Assembly (NCBI GenBank): GCA_026398415.1
Contig: JAPLSY010000014.1
Span: forward strand, 1 to 43,542
Direction of reading: 5' to 3'
DNA length: 43,542 bases
Source: Kiritimatiellota bacterium
GTDB lineage: Bacteria > Verrucomicrobiota > Kiritimatiellia > JAAZAB01
Below are positions 33,929-42,356 of the stretch, in pieces. The translations under genes and the position numbers were made by a program. Position 1 is the stretch's first letter; each line of letters opens with the position of its first letter. Under the pieces are notes generated by a model. It saw nothing but the letters and a program-made list of their open reading frames with translations. It was not told the origin of the DNA and ran no database searches.

Positions 33929-35064
33929 CCCCACGGGAGCGCATGTTAATCGCCTATCGGCACGGCCAGCCGGATGCCGTCCCGGTCTCCCCGGAGATCT
34001 GGGACGCCACCGCGATCGCCGTGAGCGGCCGCCCGTTTCATGAGCTGGTCGGCCCCTTTGCCCAGGCGCCCTGGTGGCAGACCCATCTGGCGGCATTCGA
34101 ATATTTCGGCGCCGATGCCTGGATTCTCGCCGCGCCGGGCGAGACCGAGGGACAGCGGGCAATGCGCACGTCCGTTTCGCGCTTTCTGGATGAGGCGACC
34201 ATCGAGACTCACACCACGTACCGCACGCCTCACGGCGAACTGCGCGCGGTTTCCCATACCACGCCGGCGTATGCCGACTGGCTCGTCAACCACCCAGTCA
34301 AGCGCTGGCCCATCGATATGGACGCCTATGCGGACTTTTTCTTCACAGATCCCGCGACCGCCGATCTGGCCGAGATCGACCATGTAATCGACGGCGTCGG
34401 TGAGAAGGGCTTGGTGACGCCGTTACTCGGCGATCTCTTCACGAGCTTCCTCGGCACGGTACGTGAAGGCGGCATGGCGCAGACGATCTTCGACCTGATC
34501 GACGAGCCGGAGTATTGCGCCCGGCTCAACGCCCGTTACACCGGTCATCTCTCCGCACAGGCGCGGCGTATCTTGGAACGTACCAAGGCCCAGGCGCTTT
34601 TCATCCACGGCGGCTATGCGGGCTTGCCGATGATCAATCGCGAGATCTTTCGGCAGTGGGATGCGCCCGTCCTAGCCGCAGTTTCCGCTGTCTGCCGCGA
34701 GTTTCATACACCCCTCCATCTGCATCAGCATGGCTACGTCATCCCCATCATGGACGATCTCATCGTGGCTGGCGTGAGCCTCGTCTGCCCCCTCCTGCCG
34801 CCGCCCCAGGGCGATGTACATGACCTGGCATCCGTGAAGCAGCGCTTTGGACGCCGCCTGGCACTCAAAGGCAATGTGGACCCGTCTGCCGTCCTGCTGC
34901 ACGGCAGGGTGGCGGATGTCGAGCGGGCGGTGGAGCGGTGTATCCGTGATGCCGCGGCGGGGGGCGGGTTTATCCTCGGCACGGCGGACAGCACCATCGT
35001 CGGCACACCTTTCGAAAACATCCGCGCCTTCGTGGAAGCGGGCAGAAAGTATGGAGGGTATTGA
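33925..35064 (+). CDS. Uroporphyrinogen decarboxylase family protein, first copy of the operon
   Basis: The start at 33925 (MTPRERMLIAYRHGQPDAVPVSPEI, 379 residues) overlaps the FucI-like stop. UroD family features: LIAYRHGQPDAVPV near the N-terminus, LHLHQHGYVIPIMDDLIVAGV, ALKGNVDPSAVLLHG, GGGFILGTADSTIVGTPFENI. This is the pattern of MtaA/CmuA-like methyltransferase relatives, with a possible His ligand cluster in HLHQHG. It may pass methyl groups from or to a corrinoid protein; the substrate is open. The gene that follows is its paralogue. Confidence 0.85.
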   Translation: MTPRERMLIAYRHGQPDAVPVSPEIWDATAIAVSGRPFHELVGPFAQAPWWQTHLAAFEYFGADAWILAAPGETEGQRAMRTSVSRFLDEATIETHTTYRTPHGELRAVSHTTPAYADWLVNHPVKRWPIDMDAYADFFFTDPATADLAEIDHVIDGVGEKGLVTPLLGDLFTSFLGTVREGGMAQTIFDLIDEPEYCARLNARYTGHLSAQARRILERTKAQALFIHGGYAGLPMINREIFRQWDAPVLAAVSAVCREFHTPLHLHQHGYVIPIMDDLIVAGVSLVCPLLPPPQGDVHDLASVKQRFGRRLALKGNVDPSAVLLHGRVADVERAVERCIRDAAAGGGFILGTADSTIVGTPFENIRAFVEAGRKYGGY

Positions 35065-35128
35065 ACTGTGGAGCGCGGGGTGACATGATGCCTGCGCATC
35101 TGCGCTCACGCAAGGAAGGAGATCAATC

Positions 35129-36235
35129 ATGACAATCATTGCCGGCCGTTCAGGGACATTACGCACACTGGACGGACATTCCGTCTCGCCGACACCCGTC
35201 GCCCTCTTCACCTGGGGGTTTGATTATATCTGGCAGATGGCCGATATGCCGCCCTGGCAGTTGGCCTGTGGAACGCGCGATGACTGGCATCGCGCCCATC
35301 TCGCCCTGCTGGAGCGCCACCGGCCCGACCTGCTCTTTTACAGTGGTAGTGGCGGCACGACGCCACCTCGACTGGTTACCAATGAACGTGAGAGCTGGTT
35401 GATTGAAGCCAATGGTCAGCGCTACCGTATGGATAAAACCAGTCTGGCGCTCGCCAATGCCCAAACAGGCGCGAAAGGGTGTGATCCTGTCGGCTCGATG
35501 AAAACGCGCGCGGACATTGATCGCATGATTTCGGCATTCACCGGGTGGGGCGAGACGTATCTGGATGGATTGCATCGTCTGATTACCGAAACTGGCGACC
35601 GGGCACTGGTATTGCCGCATCATTCGCCGGCCTATATCTGCACGTGTTATGCTTTTGGCTTTGAACGGGCGATGGAGCTGATGATCGAAGATCCGGACCT
35701 TTTCATATATGCCTGTGATCGTTTTCAAGCCGGTGACCGCCTGCGTATGCAGGAATGGAAAGCCGCTGGAGCGGAGGTCTGCTTCATCGCCGATGGATGG
35801 GCTTCCTGCGATATTATCTCCCCGGCAATGATTGAACGTTTCGCCCTGCCGTATCAGCGCTCGATCACGAAAGCAGCCCATGAGGCCGGACTGCGCATTA
35901 TCCTGTGGAACGAGGGCGATATTTTGCCTATTCTCCCTGAAGAGGCTGCCATTCCCGTGGATGCCTTTGTCTTTGAACAACCGCGCAAGGGCGCGTCCCT
36001 GACCGTGGAAGCAGTGCGTGCGGTGTTCGGGCCGCGTCGCTGTCTCTTTGGTAATCTTGATTCGGAGGCATTACTCGCGCGCAACGATGCCGCGGAAATT
36101 GCCCGGGCCGTGGCGGCGCAGATCGCGGCCTCCGGCCCGAACACGCCGTTTGTGCTCTCCACGGGGAGTCCGATCCCCAGCTTCACCGCGCCCGAAGCGG
36201 TGGATGCGATGATTGCGACGGCCCGCGATCGTTAA
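35129..36235 (+). CDS. Uroporphyrinogen decarboxylase family protein, second copy of the operon
   Basis: AAGGAGAT lies before the ATG at 35129; 368 residues. Family blocks: FGFERAMELMIEDPDLFIYACDRF, AEVCFIADGWASCDIISPAMIERFALPY, CLFGNLDSEALLARND and FVLSTGSPIPSFTAPEAVDAM. It lacks the HemE arginine motif. It differs strongly from the 33925 gene, so it is not a recent duplication. A 64-base gap separates the two; the GH36 gene follows 20 bases later. Confidence 0.82.
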   Translation: MTIIAGRSGTLRTLDGHSVSPTPVALFTWGFDYIWQMADMPPWQLACGTRDDWHRAHLALLERHRPDLLFYSGSGGTTPPRLVTNERESWLIEANGQRYRMDKTSLALANAQTGAKGCDPVGSMKTRADIDRMISAFTGWGETYLDGLHRLITETGDRALVLPHHSPAYICTCYAFGFERAMELMIEDPDLFIYACDRFQAGDRLRMQEWKAAGAEVCFIADGWASCDIISPAMIERFALPYQRSITKAAHEAGLRIILWNEGDILPILPEEAAIPVDAFVFEQPRKGASLTVEAVRAVFGPRRCLFGNLDSEALLARNDAAEIARAVAAQIAASGPNTPFVLSTGSPIPSFTAPEAVDAMIATARDR

Positions 36236-36255
36236 AATTGAAAGGAACTATAACG

Positions 36256-38334
36256 ATGACCGATATCATAACAACGATTCTGACTGAAACGCCAGCTGGG
36301 ACGACGCAGTTTTGCCGTCGCGAGGGCCAATTCTGGCTTGCCCGTCTGTGCGGCCTGCCTACCGGACGGCAGGGTGAGGCCACTGGCCCGGCTCGCACGC
36401 AAGGGATGGCCCTTATCGAAGTGGATGGGCGGCGTTACGAGGGAAACGATCTGGCGCTGGAGAGCAATGAAGAGACGGAACACGCCTTGCTCTGCCGATG
36501 GCGGGTGGGGGACAAATCCCTGCGTCTGATCACCGCTTGGCAGGGATGCCCGGATACCGGCATCGTACGCCGGTCTGACACGCTTACGAATACCGGCAAG
36601 ACACCCGTAACCCTCTCGCGCTGCCTCGCGCGGGTATCCTTCCCGCCAGGGCTCTACGAGTGCTACGCGCAATCCAGCCGCTGGTGTCATGAGAACCAGG
36701 GCGCCTGGCAAACCCTGCACACGGGCGTGACGCTGCGCCATGCCTGGGGGCGCACGACCGAGGAAAGTACGCCGTACCTGGCCTTGCGTGCCGTCGGGGC
36801 GGACCAGGGGTTGGCGTTTCATGTACTGCCGCGGGGAAACTGGACGATCCGGGTCAGTCCAGTGACGGAGGGCGGCGATCTGCCCTACGCCGTGGTGGAA
36901 CTCGGGTTGGCTGACGAGAACCTGCACTGGGTCTTACGGCCCGGCGAATCGTTCGTCCTGCCGGAAATTCTGATCCAGCCTTTGCCGCAGGGTGAACCGC
37001 ATCTGGGCGCACCCGCCTTGCACCGTTACCTGCTCACCAACTATTTTGCGGGCGCCAAGCTCGAGGCACCGGTGGTTTATAATACCTGGTTCGACCAGTT
37101 CGAGATCCTCGACGTACCACGACTACGCACGCAACTGACTGCGGCAAAAAAAGTCGGGTGTGAGGTGTTTGTAATTGATGCCGGCTGGTACGGCACCGGC
37201 GGTCCCAACTGGTCGGCACAGACCGGCGATTGGCGCGAGAAGACCGAGATGGCCTTTTGCGGGAACATGCGCGCGTTCGCCGACGAAGTGCGCGCGGCCG
37301 GGCTGGGCTTCGGCCTGTGGATGGAACCCGAACGGTTCGGTCCGGAGGCGCCGATCCGTGCCGAACACCCAAAGTGGTTTGTACCGGTCGGTATTGCCGC
37401 ACGTCTCGACCTCACCCTGCCGGACGCTTACGCATACTTGCGAAGTGAAATCGAGCGGCTGGTCGAGATCTATCAACTGGCTTGGATGAAGATTGACTTC
37501 AACTTTATCCTGGATGCGGACGCCGCCGGCGCAGAGCTGTCGGAATACACGACCGCTTGGTACCGGCTGCTCGACGAGATCCGCGCGGCCTATCCCGAGA
37601 CGTTCTTCGAAGGGTGTGCCAGCGGCGCCCTGCGCGGCGACTTGGCCACCCTCACCCATGTGGACGGCCACTTCCTCAGCGACACGGTCAACCCGGTGGA
37701 CGTATTGCGGATTTCGCAGGGTGCCTGGCTGCGGCTGCCGCCCGGGCGGCTTGCGCGCTGGGTGGTCATACGCTCGGCCGGCCAAGTCGTGCCGCGCTAC
37801 GGCAGCGCCCTCGCCGCTTCCCCAACCACAGTACTCACCCCCTGCGGCGCGTTATGGGAACCGGCCGTAACGACCGATCTTGATTTCGCGCTGCTTGCCG
37901 CCATGCCAGGAATACTGGGCTTCAGCGGTGACTTAGCCAGCTTACCGCCAGAGCAGTGCGAAAAGGTCGCGCAGGGCATCGCCTTCTTCAAACGCTGGCG
38001 TCGCTTCCTCACTGGCGCGGCCGCGCACTTGCTGACGCCTCCGGAAACGCTCGACCGCCGCGAAGGTTGGATCGGTGTGCAACTCCAAGTCCCAGGCGAC
38101 GACACCAGCCTGGTGTTTGTCTACCGTCTCGGCGTTTGCGGATCGCCGCCACCATTCCGCCTACAGGCGCTCAATCCTGACACGCGCTACGGCGTGTGCC
38201 CCGGGACCAAAGAGGGGGATACGGGAATTGAACTCACCGGTGCGGAACTGATGCGCGATGGTTTACCATTGCGCCAGTCTTGGCCAGCGGGCAAAGGTGC
38301 AGAGGTGTTCTGCGTGAGGACGAAAAGAGGGTAG
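36256..38334 (+). CDS. Alpha-galactosidase, glycoside hydrolase family 36
   Basis: The start at 36256 (MTDIITTILTE) gives 692 residues; AAAGGA is 11 bases upstream. An N-terminal beta-sandwich (to about residue 270) is followed by a TIM barrel: YNTWFDQFEIL, EVFVIDAGWYG, GLGFGLWMEPERFGP, the nucleophile Asp414 in AWMKIDFNFIL, FFEGCASGALRGDL and the acid/base Asp476 in FLSDTVNPVD. This is the GH36 pattern; alpha-galactosidase is the usual activity, although alpha-N-acetylgalactosaminidase and others exist. No signal peptide is seen, so it acts in the cytoplasm on an imported glycoside. Last gene of the operon. Confidence 0.9.
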   Translation: MTDIITTILTETPAGTTQFCRREGQFWLARLCGLPTGRQGEATGPARTQGMALIEVDGRRYEGNDLALESNEETEHALLCRWRVGDKSLRLITAWQGCPDTGIVRRSDTLTNTGKTPVTLSRCLARVSFPPGLYECYAQSSRWCHENQGAWQTLHTGVTLRHAWGRTTEESTPYLALRAVGADQGLAFHVLPRGNWTIRVSPVTEGGDLPYAVVELGLADENLHWVLRPGESFVLPEILIQPLPQGEPHLGAPALHRYLLTNYFAGAKLEAPVVYNTWFDQFEILDVPRLRTQLTAAKKVGCEVFVIDAGWYGTGGPNWSAQTGDWREKTEMAFCGNMRAFADEVRAAGLGFGLWMEPERFGPEAPIRAEHPKWFVPVGIAARLDLTLPDAYAYLRSEIERLVEIYQLAWMKIDFNFILDADAAGAELSEYTTAWYRLLDEIRAAYPETFFEGCASGALRGDLATLTHVDGHFLSDTVNPVDVLRISQGAWLRLPPGRLARWVVIRSAGQVVPRYGSALAASPTTVLTPCGALWEPAVTTDLDFALLAAMPGILGFSGDLASLPPEQCEKVAQGIAFFKRWRRFLTGAAAHLLTPPETLDRREGWIGVQLQVPGDDTSLVFVYRLGVCGSPPPFRLQALNPDTRYGVCPGTKEGDTGIELTGAELMRDGLPLRQSWPAGKGAEVFCVRTKRG

Positions 38335-38340
38335 CATCGT

Positions 38341-38376
38341 CCCTGCTTCGTCCGGCTATTGCCGGCCTTCGCAGGG
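38341..38376. terminator. Hairpin between convergent genes
   Basis: CCCTGC at 38341-38346 pairs with GCAGGG at 38371-38376, and CCGGC with GCCGG around a TATT loop, with a small internal loop. It lies 7 bases after the GH36 stop and 26 bases after the M48 stop on the other strand, which suits a two-way terminator. There is no U-tract. Confidence 0.55.
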
Positions 38377-38382
38377 CAAGCC

Positions 38383-38410
38383 ACGCTCGACGCTTCACGC
38401 TCTACGTGCC
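38383..38410. repeat. Short heptad array at the 3' end of the M48 gene
   Basis: Words ACGCTCG, ACGCTTC, ACGCTCT and ACGTGCC, 7-base period. The M48 stop (38402-38404) is inside. It is the complement of the GTGGAGCGT/AAGCGTGTAG words at 41137-41160. Confidence 0.8.
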
Positions 38411-39748
38411 TTTCTTAACATACCCCCACTCGACAAGTTTCTGATAGGCATGCTCGGCATATTCGCCTTGGCGGACGGAATTTAGGTATCGCATATAGTT
38501 ATCGGCGGCGGGCTGGCGACGGTCTGCGCCTTCCAGGCAAAAACCCTTGAAATAAGTCGTGTTCGGATTGCCGGGCAAGAGCGACTCGTAGCGCAAAAAT
38601 TCCTGGTAGGCAGCCTCATAGGCGCGCGTCTGTACCTTGGCCATTCCGGAAATATAGACCGCTTGCGCTTCGCCGGGATAACTTGATTTCGCCGCCTGCG
38701 CCAGACGGTCGGCTTCGGCGCCCTGTTTCTGCATCAGCCGGCAACGGGCCAGCATCAACAGGCCGGCATAATCATTGGGCGCCTGGCGCAAGCCGTTTGC
38801 AAAACAGGCGGAAGCTTCATCAAACTTGCCGGCGCTCATGGCCTTTTCGCCGTTCTGCATCTGGTCAATCGCGCCCTTGATGGCCCTTAGCGAAGCGGTC
38901 GCATCCATGTAGCGCTCACGGTTCAGGGGATTATTTTTCGCGGCCACGTATTTCGTGCGCACCGCTTCCACCGTCGTCTGATAGCGCTCCTCGCTCATGG
39001 GATGCGTGGCAAACAGCATTTCAATGATGTTGGGTTTATTCTTGGAGAGTTTGCGCAGTACATCCATGAGGGCAATCGAGCCTTCGGGATTATAGCCGGC
39101 GCGGGTCATGTATTCCAAGCCGAGGGCATCGGCCTCGCGCTCGTCCGCGCGGCTGTAACGCGCCAGGAGCGCGCCAGTGGCCACCATGCCCAGCCCGGAC
39201 GTCAAGTCGCCGTAGCCGTCGAACTGATATTGAACGAATGCGGCCAGGCCCGTCACTACGACGGAGGACACCATGCCTTTGGTAGCCTGCTCAGCAGCAT
39301 GCCGGGCGCAGACATGCCCGATCTCATGGCCAAGCACAGCGGCCAATTCCGCTTCGCTATCCATATTGACCAGCATCCCGCGCGTCACGGCAATGGTGCC
39401 CGCCGGAAAGGCATAGGCATTCACATACACGGCATTGACGCCCCGAAACGTGTAGGGCATGGCCGGCCGGTGGGATTTGGAGGCCAGCAAATCACCGACA
39501 GTGGTGAGATACCGGTTAAGATCAGCATTCTGCAAAGTCCCGTAATCGGCTGAAATCTGGTGGGGTGAACTTTCCTTGTCGGCCCCGAGCTCGCCCGCTT
39601 CCGACATCAGCATGAACTGCTTTTTACCCGATACCGGGTCAGTGGCACAGCCGGTCAGCACCGCCGCCGCGCCGGCCACCGAAAGCACAATAAAATGCCG
39701 CCGGGTCATTTTGGGGCCGGCGCCCATTTGCCTTGTGTGCGGTTTCAT
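38402..39748 (-). CDS. M48 family metalloprotease lipoprotein with C-terminal TPR region
   Basis: The start at 39748 (MKPHTRQMGAGPKMTRRHF) gives 448 residues; MTRRHF at 39709 is an alternative. A twin-arginine-like TRRHF precedes a hydrophobic stretch ending in the lipobox LTGC (Cys34), so it is probably a Tat- or Sec-exported lipoprotein. The zinc site is His141-Glu142-x-x-His145 (LGHEIGHVCARH) with Glu205 in DEREADALG, as in M48 enzymes such as BepA/YfgC and LoiP. The C-terminal third has helical repeats (AMSAGKFDEASACFANGLRQAP) like TPRs. It may act in outer-membrane protein quality control, by analogy with BepA. The stop is in a heptad array. Confidence 0.9.
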   Translation of the reverse strand: MKPHTRQMGAGPKMTRRHFIVLSVAGAAAVLTGCATDPVSGKKQFMLMSEAGELGADKESSPHQISADYGTLQNADLNRYLTTVGDLLASKSHRPAMPYTFRGVNAVYVNAYAFPAGTIAVTRGMLVNMDSEAELAAVLGHEIGHVCARHAAEQATKGMVSSVVVTGLAAFVQYQFDGYGDLTSGLGMVATGALLARYSRADEREADALGLEYMTRAGYNPEGSIALMDVLRKLSKNKPNIIEMLFATHPMSEERYQTTVEAVRTKYVAAKNNPLNRERYMDATASLRAIKGAIDQMQNGEKAMSAGKFDEASACFANGLRQAPNDYAGLLMLARCRLMQKQGAEADRLAQAAKSSYPGEAQAVYISGMAKVQTRAYEAAYQEFLRYESLLPGNPNTTYFKGFCLEGADRRQPAADNYMRYLNSVRQGEYAEHAYQKLVEWGYVKKGT

Positions 39749-39830
39749 GGTGAGATATATAGTACTGTGAACGACAGAAATAGCTATAAAAAACAAGAAA
39801 AGAAACCGGAACATCCGCGTTGGTATCGTC

Positions 39831-41159
39831 ATGTCCGCAACAAACAAGATCATTCATTTTTTCGCGCTCAAACAAAGCATGGTGGCCCTGCTGGCCATGG
39901 TCGTCCTGATCGGCCTGGGCGAGAAGATGGCCGAGCGGTTTCTGCCAATTTACCTGCTGGCCCTGGGCGGCGGGATTATGACTGTCGGGCTCCTCAACGG
40001 CATGGACAACCTGCTCTCGGCGCTCTATTCGTTTCCGGGCGGGTATTTCAGCGACCGGCTGGGCACCAAACGCGCCCTGGCACTATTCAACGGAATCGCC
40101 ATGCTGGGATATGCGATTGTCATCCTGTTTCCCTACTGGCAGGCGGTCATTATCGGCTCGATTTTCTTCCTGTCCTGGACCGCCATTTCCCTGCCGGCTA
40201 CCATGAGCCTGGTGGCCCAGGTTCTGCCGGCCAACAAACGCACCATGGGCGTTTCCATGCATTCCCTGGTGCGGCGTTTGCCGATGGCATTAGGACCGCT
40301 CCTGGGCGGCGTCATGATTCAGTGCTTCGGCGAGCGCACGGGAGTGCGGCTTTCCTTTGCCATCGCCCTCGCGCTGGCGCTGGTATCGCTGGCGCTCCAG
40401 CAGGCCATGATTGGGGACGACGCCCCGCGCCGCCGCCCCTGGCCGAGCTCGGGCAGGCCGGCCGAAAAAAATCCGTTGGCACTCTGGGTCCGCATGGCGC
40501 CGGAACTGAAGCAATTATTGCTTTCCGACATCCTGGTGCGGTTTGCCGAGCAGATCCCCTACGCCTTTGTCGTCATCTGGTGCCTTAAAAACAACACGAT
40601 ATCGGCCGTGCAGTTCGGCATGCTGACAGCCATTGAAATGGTCACCGCCATGCTGATTTATGTGCCCGTGGCCTGGCTGGCCGACCGTGGCGCCAAGAAA
40701 CCGTTCGTGGTCATCACGTTTTTTAACTTCGCCCTGTTCCCGCTCATCCTGCTTTTTTCGCACTCGTTCGCCATGATGACGGTGGCGTTTGTCGTCCGGG
40801 GGTTGAAGGAATTCGGCGAGCCGACCCGCAAGGCTTTGATCATGGACCTGGCACCGGAAGACCAGAAGGCCGGCATGTTCGGCCTGTATTATTTGATTCG
40901 GGACGTGATTGTCTCCATAGCCGCGTTTGGCGGCGCTCTGCTCTGGATGGTGTCGCCGGCGACCAATTTTATTACGGCCTTTGTCTGTGGCCTGCTGGGC
41001 ACGATCTATTTCGCGATCTATGGGAAAGATCTGGGGACAGGCGGCCAAAAAACGGATGACTCGCCTGGGCGAAGCGCTCCGGCGGAGCCTGGCAGACTGC
41101 GGGATGGTGGAAATGCAACGACGGAAAAACACGTTGAGTGTGGAGCGTCAAGCGTGTAG
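39831..41159 (+). CDS. Major facilitator superfamily transporter with a repeat-encoded tail
   Basis: The 442-residue protein has about twelve helices and the MFS motif A region GGYFSDRLGTKRAL in the first half and WLADRGAKKPFV in the second. The substrate is unknown. The loop between helices 6 and 7 ([19 protein letters not shown]) contains the 22-base palindrome also found in leuS. Residues from about 404 on (DLGTGGQKTDDSPGRSAPAEPG and beyond) are encoded by the palindrome-heptad composite at 41058-41160, so they are not part of the ancestral protein. It is divergent from the M48 gene. Confidence 0.86.
   Translation: MSATNKIIHFFALKQSMVALLAMVVLIGLGEKMAERFLPIYLLALGGGIMTVGLLNGMDNLLSALYSFPGGYFSDRLGTKRALALFNGIAMLGYAIVILFPYWQAVIIGSIFFLSWTAISLPATMSLVAQVLPANKRTMGVSMHSLVRRLPMALGPLLGGVMIQCFGERTGVRLSFAIALALALVSLALQQAMIGDDAPRRRPWPSSGRPAEKNPLALWVRMAPELKQLLLSDILVRFAEQIPYAFVVIWCLKNNTISAVQFGMLTAIEMVTAMLIYVPVAWLADRGAKKPFVVITFFNFALFPLILLFSHSFAMMTVAFVVRGLKEFGEPTRKALIMDLAPEDQKAGMFGLYYLIRDVIVSIAAFGGALLWMVSPATNFITAFVCGLLGTIYFAIYGKDLGTGGQKTDDSPGRSAPAEPGRLRDGGNATTEKHVECGASSV
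40437..40458. repeat. 22-base palindrome inside the MFS gene, shared with leuS
   Basis: CCTGGCCGAGCTCGGGCAGG within a 22-base match to the complement of 2391-2412. It is palindromic except for one pair of positions and is translated as PWPSSGRP in the cytoplasmic loop of the transporter. Confidence 0.82.
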
Positions 41160-41204
41160 CATCGAACAAAGAACTGATTACTCATGACTGATACTGATTA
41201 CTAC
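41058..41204. repeat. Composite of 35-base palindrome and heptad array
   Basis: The 35-base unit at 41058-41092 equals 28595-28629. It is followed in the same 7-base phase by words such as ACGGAAA, CACGTTG, AGTGTGG, AGCGTCA, AGCGTGT, then AACTGAT, GATTACT, CATGACT. The modules are those of 1701-1900 in another order. It covers the end of the MFS gene and the gap before pfk. Confidence 0.88.
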
Positions 41205-41218
41205 TACGGGAGACCACT

Positions 41219-42322
41219 ATGAGCAATGGCAAAACGAAAAGACTAGGCATCTTAACCGGCGGCGGAGATTGTCCCGGCCTTAACGCCGTGATCCGCGCGG
41301 TTGCCAAATCGGCCATGAACGAAGGTGGTTATGAGGTCATTGGCATTGAGGACGGATTTGAAGGACTCGTCGAAGGCCGGATGCGGCACCTGCGCAACAC
41401 GGATGTTTCCGGAATTCTTACCTGCGGCGGCACGATCCTGGGCACTTCCAACAAGGGCGATCCCTGGCATTACCCGGTCAAGGGCCCCGACGGCAAGGTC
41501 ACGATCCAGGATACATCCCGCCAAGCAATGGATCATTACCGCGAATGGGGCCTGGATGCACTTATCACCGTCGGCGGCGACGGCACGATGACGATTTCCA
41601 GCAAGCTCATGGAAATGGGTGCCAACATTGTGGGTGTGCCCAAGACCATTGATAACGACCTGGCGGCCACCGACCTTACCTTCGGCCACGATTCCGCCGT
41701 ATTCGTCGCCACCGAAGCCATTGACCGCCTGCACACCACGGCATCCTCGCACCACCGCGTCATGATCATTGAGCTCATGGGCCGGTATGCCGGCTGGATC
41801 GCGCTTTCCGCCGGATTGGCCGGCGGGGCAGATGTCATCCTGATTCCGGAAATTCAATTCCAGTGGGATCATGTATTTCACAAGCTCATCGAGCGCAGTC
41901 GGCACGGCAAACGCTTCAGCATTATTTGCGTGGCGGAAGGCGCGCGCTGTCCTGATTGCGGGGAAATTGTGAAAACTTACGACGAGAAACGCACGGACGC
42001 CAAGCAATTGGGCGGCGTCGGCGAATACGTGGCCAAACGAATCACGGATAACACCGGCCTGGAAACGCGCGTCACCGTGCTGGGGCATCTCCAGCGCGGC
42101 GGTTCGCCCACGCCCTTCGATCGTATTCTGGCCACGGGGTTCGGCGTGGCCGCCTGCTGGCTGGCAATGAAAGGCAAGTTCGGCCAGATGGTCGCCCTGC
42201 ATGGCAATAAAGTGGAAGCCGTGCCCATCAAGGACGCCATCGCGCACCTGAAATTAGTCACACCCCAGACGCAGAAGGTCTTGGCGGCGCGTTCAGTGGG
42301 TACCAGTTTCGGCGATGCCTGA
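41219..42322 (+). CDS. pfkA: 6-phosphofructokinase, mixed-substrate (group III) type
   Basis: Phosphorylates fructose 6-phosphate in glycolysis. The 367-residue length and motifs fit: LGILTGGGDCPGLNAVIRA, ITVGGDGTM (residues 117-124), VGVPKTIDNDL, MGRYAGWIALSAGLA, LGHLQRGGSPTPFDRILATGFG. Gly122 at the position that selects the phosphoryl donor points to ATP, while Lys142 in PKTIDND is typical of the pyrophosphate and mixed-substrate branch (TIGR02483). Donor preference is therefore uncertain. GGGAG lies 10 bases before the ATG. It follows the MFS gene across a repeat array. Confidence 0.93.
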   Translation: MSNGKTKRLGILTGGGDCPGLNAVIRAVAKSAMNEGGYEVIGIEDGFEGLVEGRMRHLRNTDVSGILTCGGTILGTSNKGDPWHYPVKGPDGKVTIQDTSRQAMDHYREWGLDALITVGGDGTMTISSKLMEMGANIVGVPKTIDNDLAATDLTFGHDSAVFVATEAIDRLHTTASSHHRVMIIELMGRYAGWIALSAGLAGGADVILIPEIQFQWDHVFHKLIERSRHGKRFSIICVAEGARCPDCGEIVKTYDEKRTDAKQLGGVGEYVAKRITDNTGLETRVTVLGHLQRGGSPTPFDRILATGFGVAACWLAMKGKFGQMVALHGNKVEAVPIKDAIAHLKLVTPQTQKVLAARSVGTSFGDA

Positions 42323-42356
42323 GACTAAAATATCTTCACGGATTCAGGTGGAAGGG

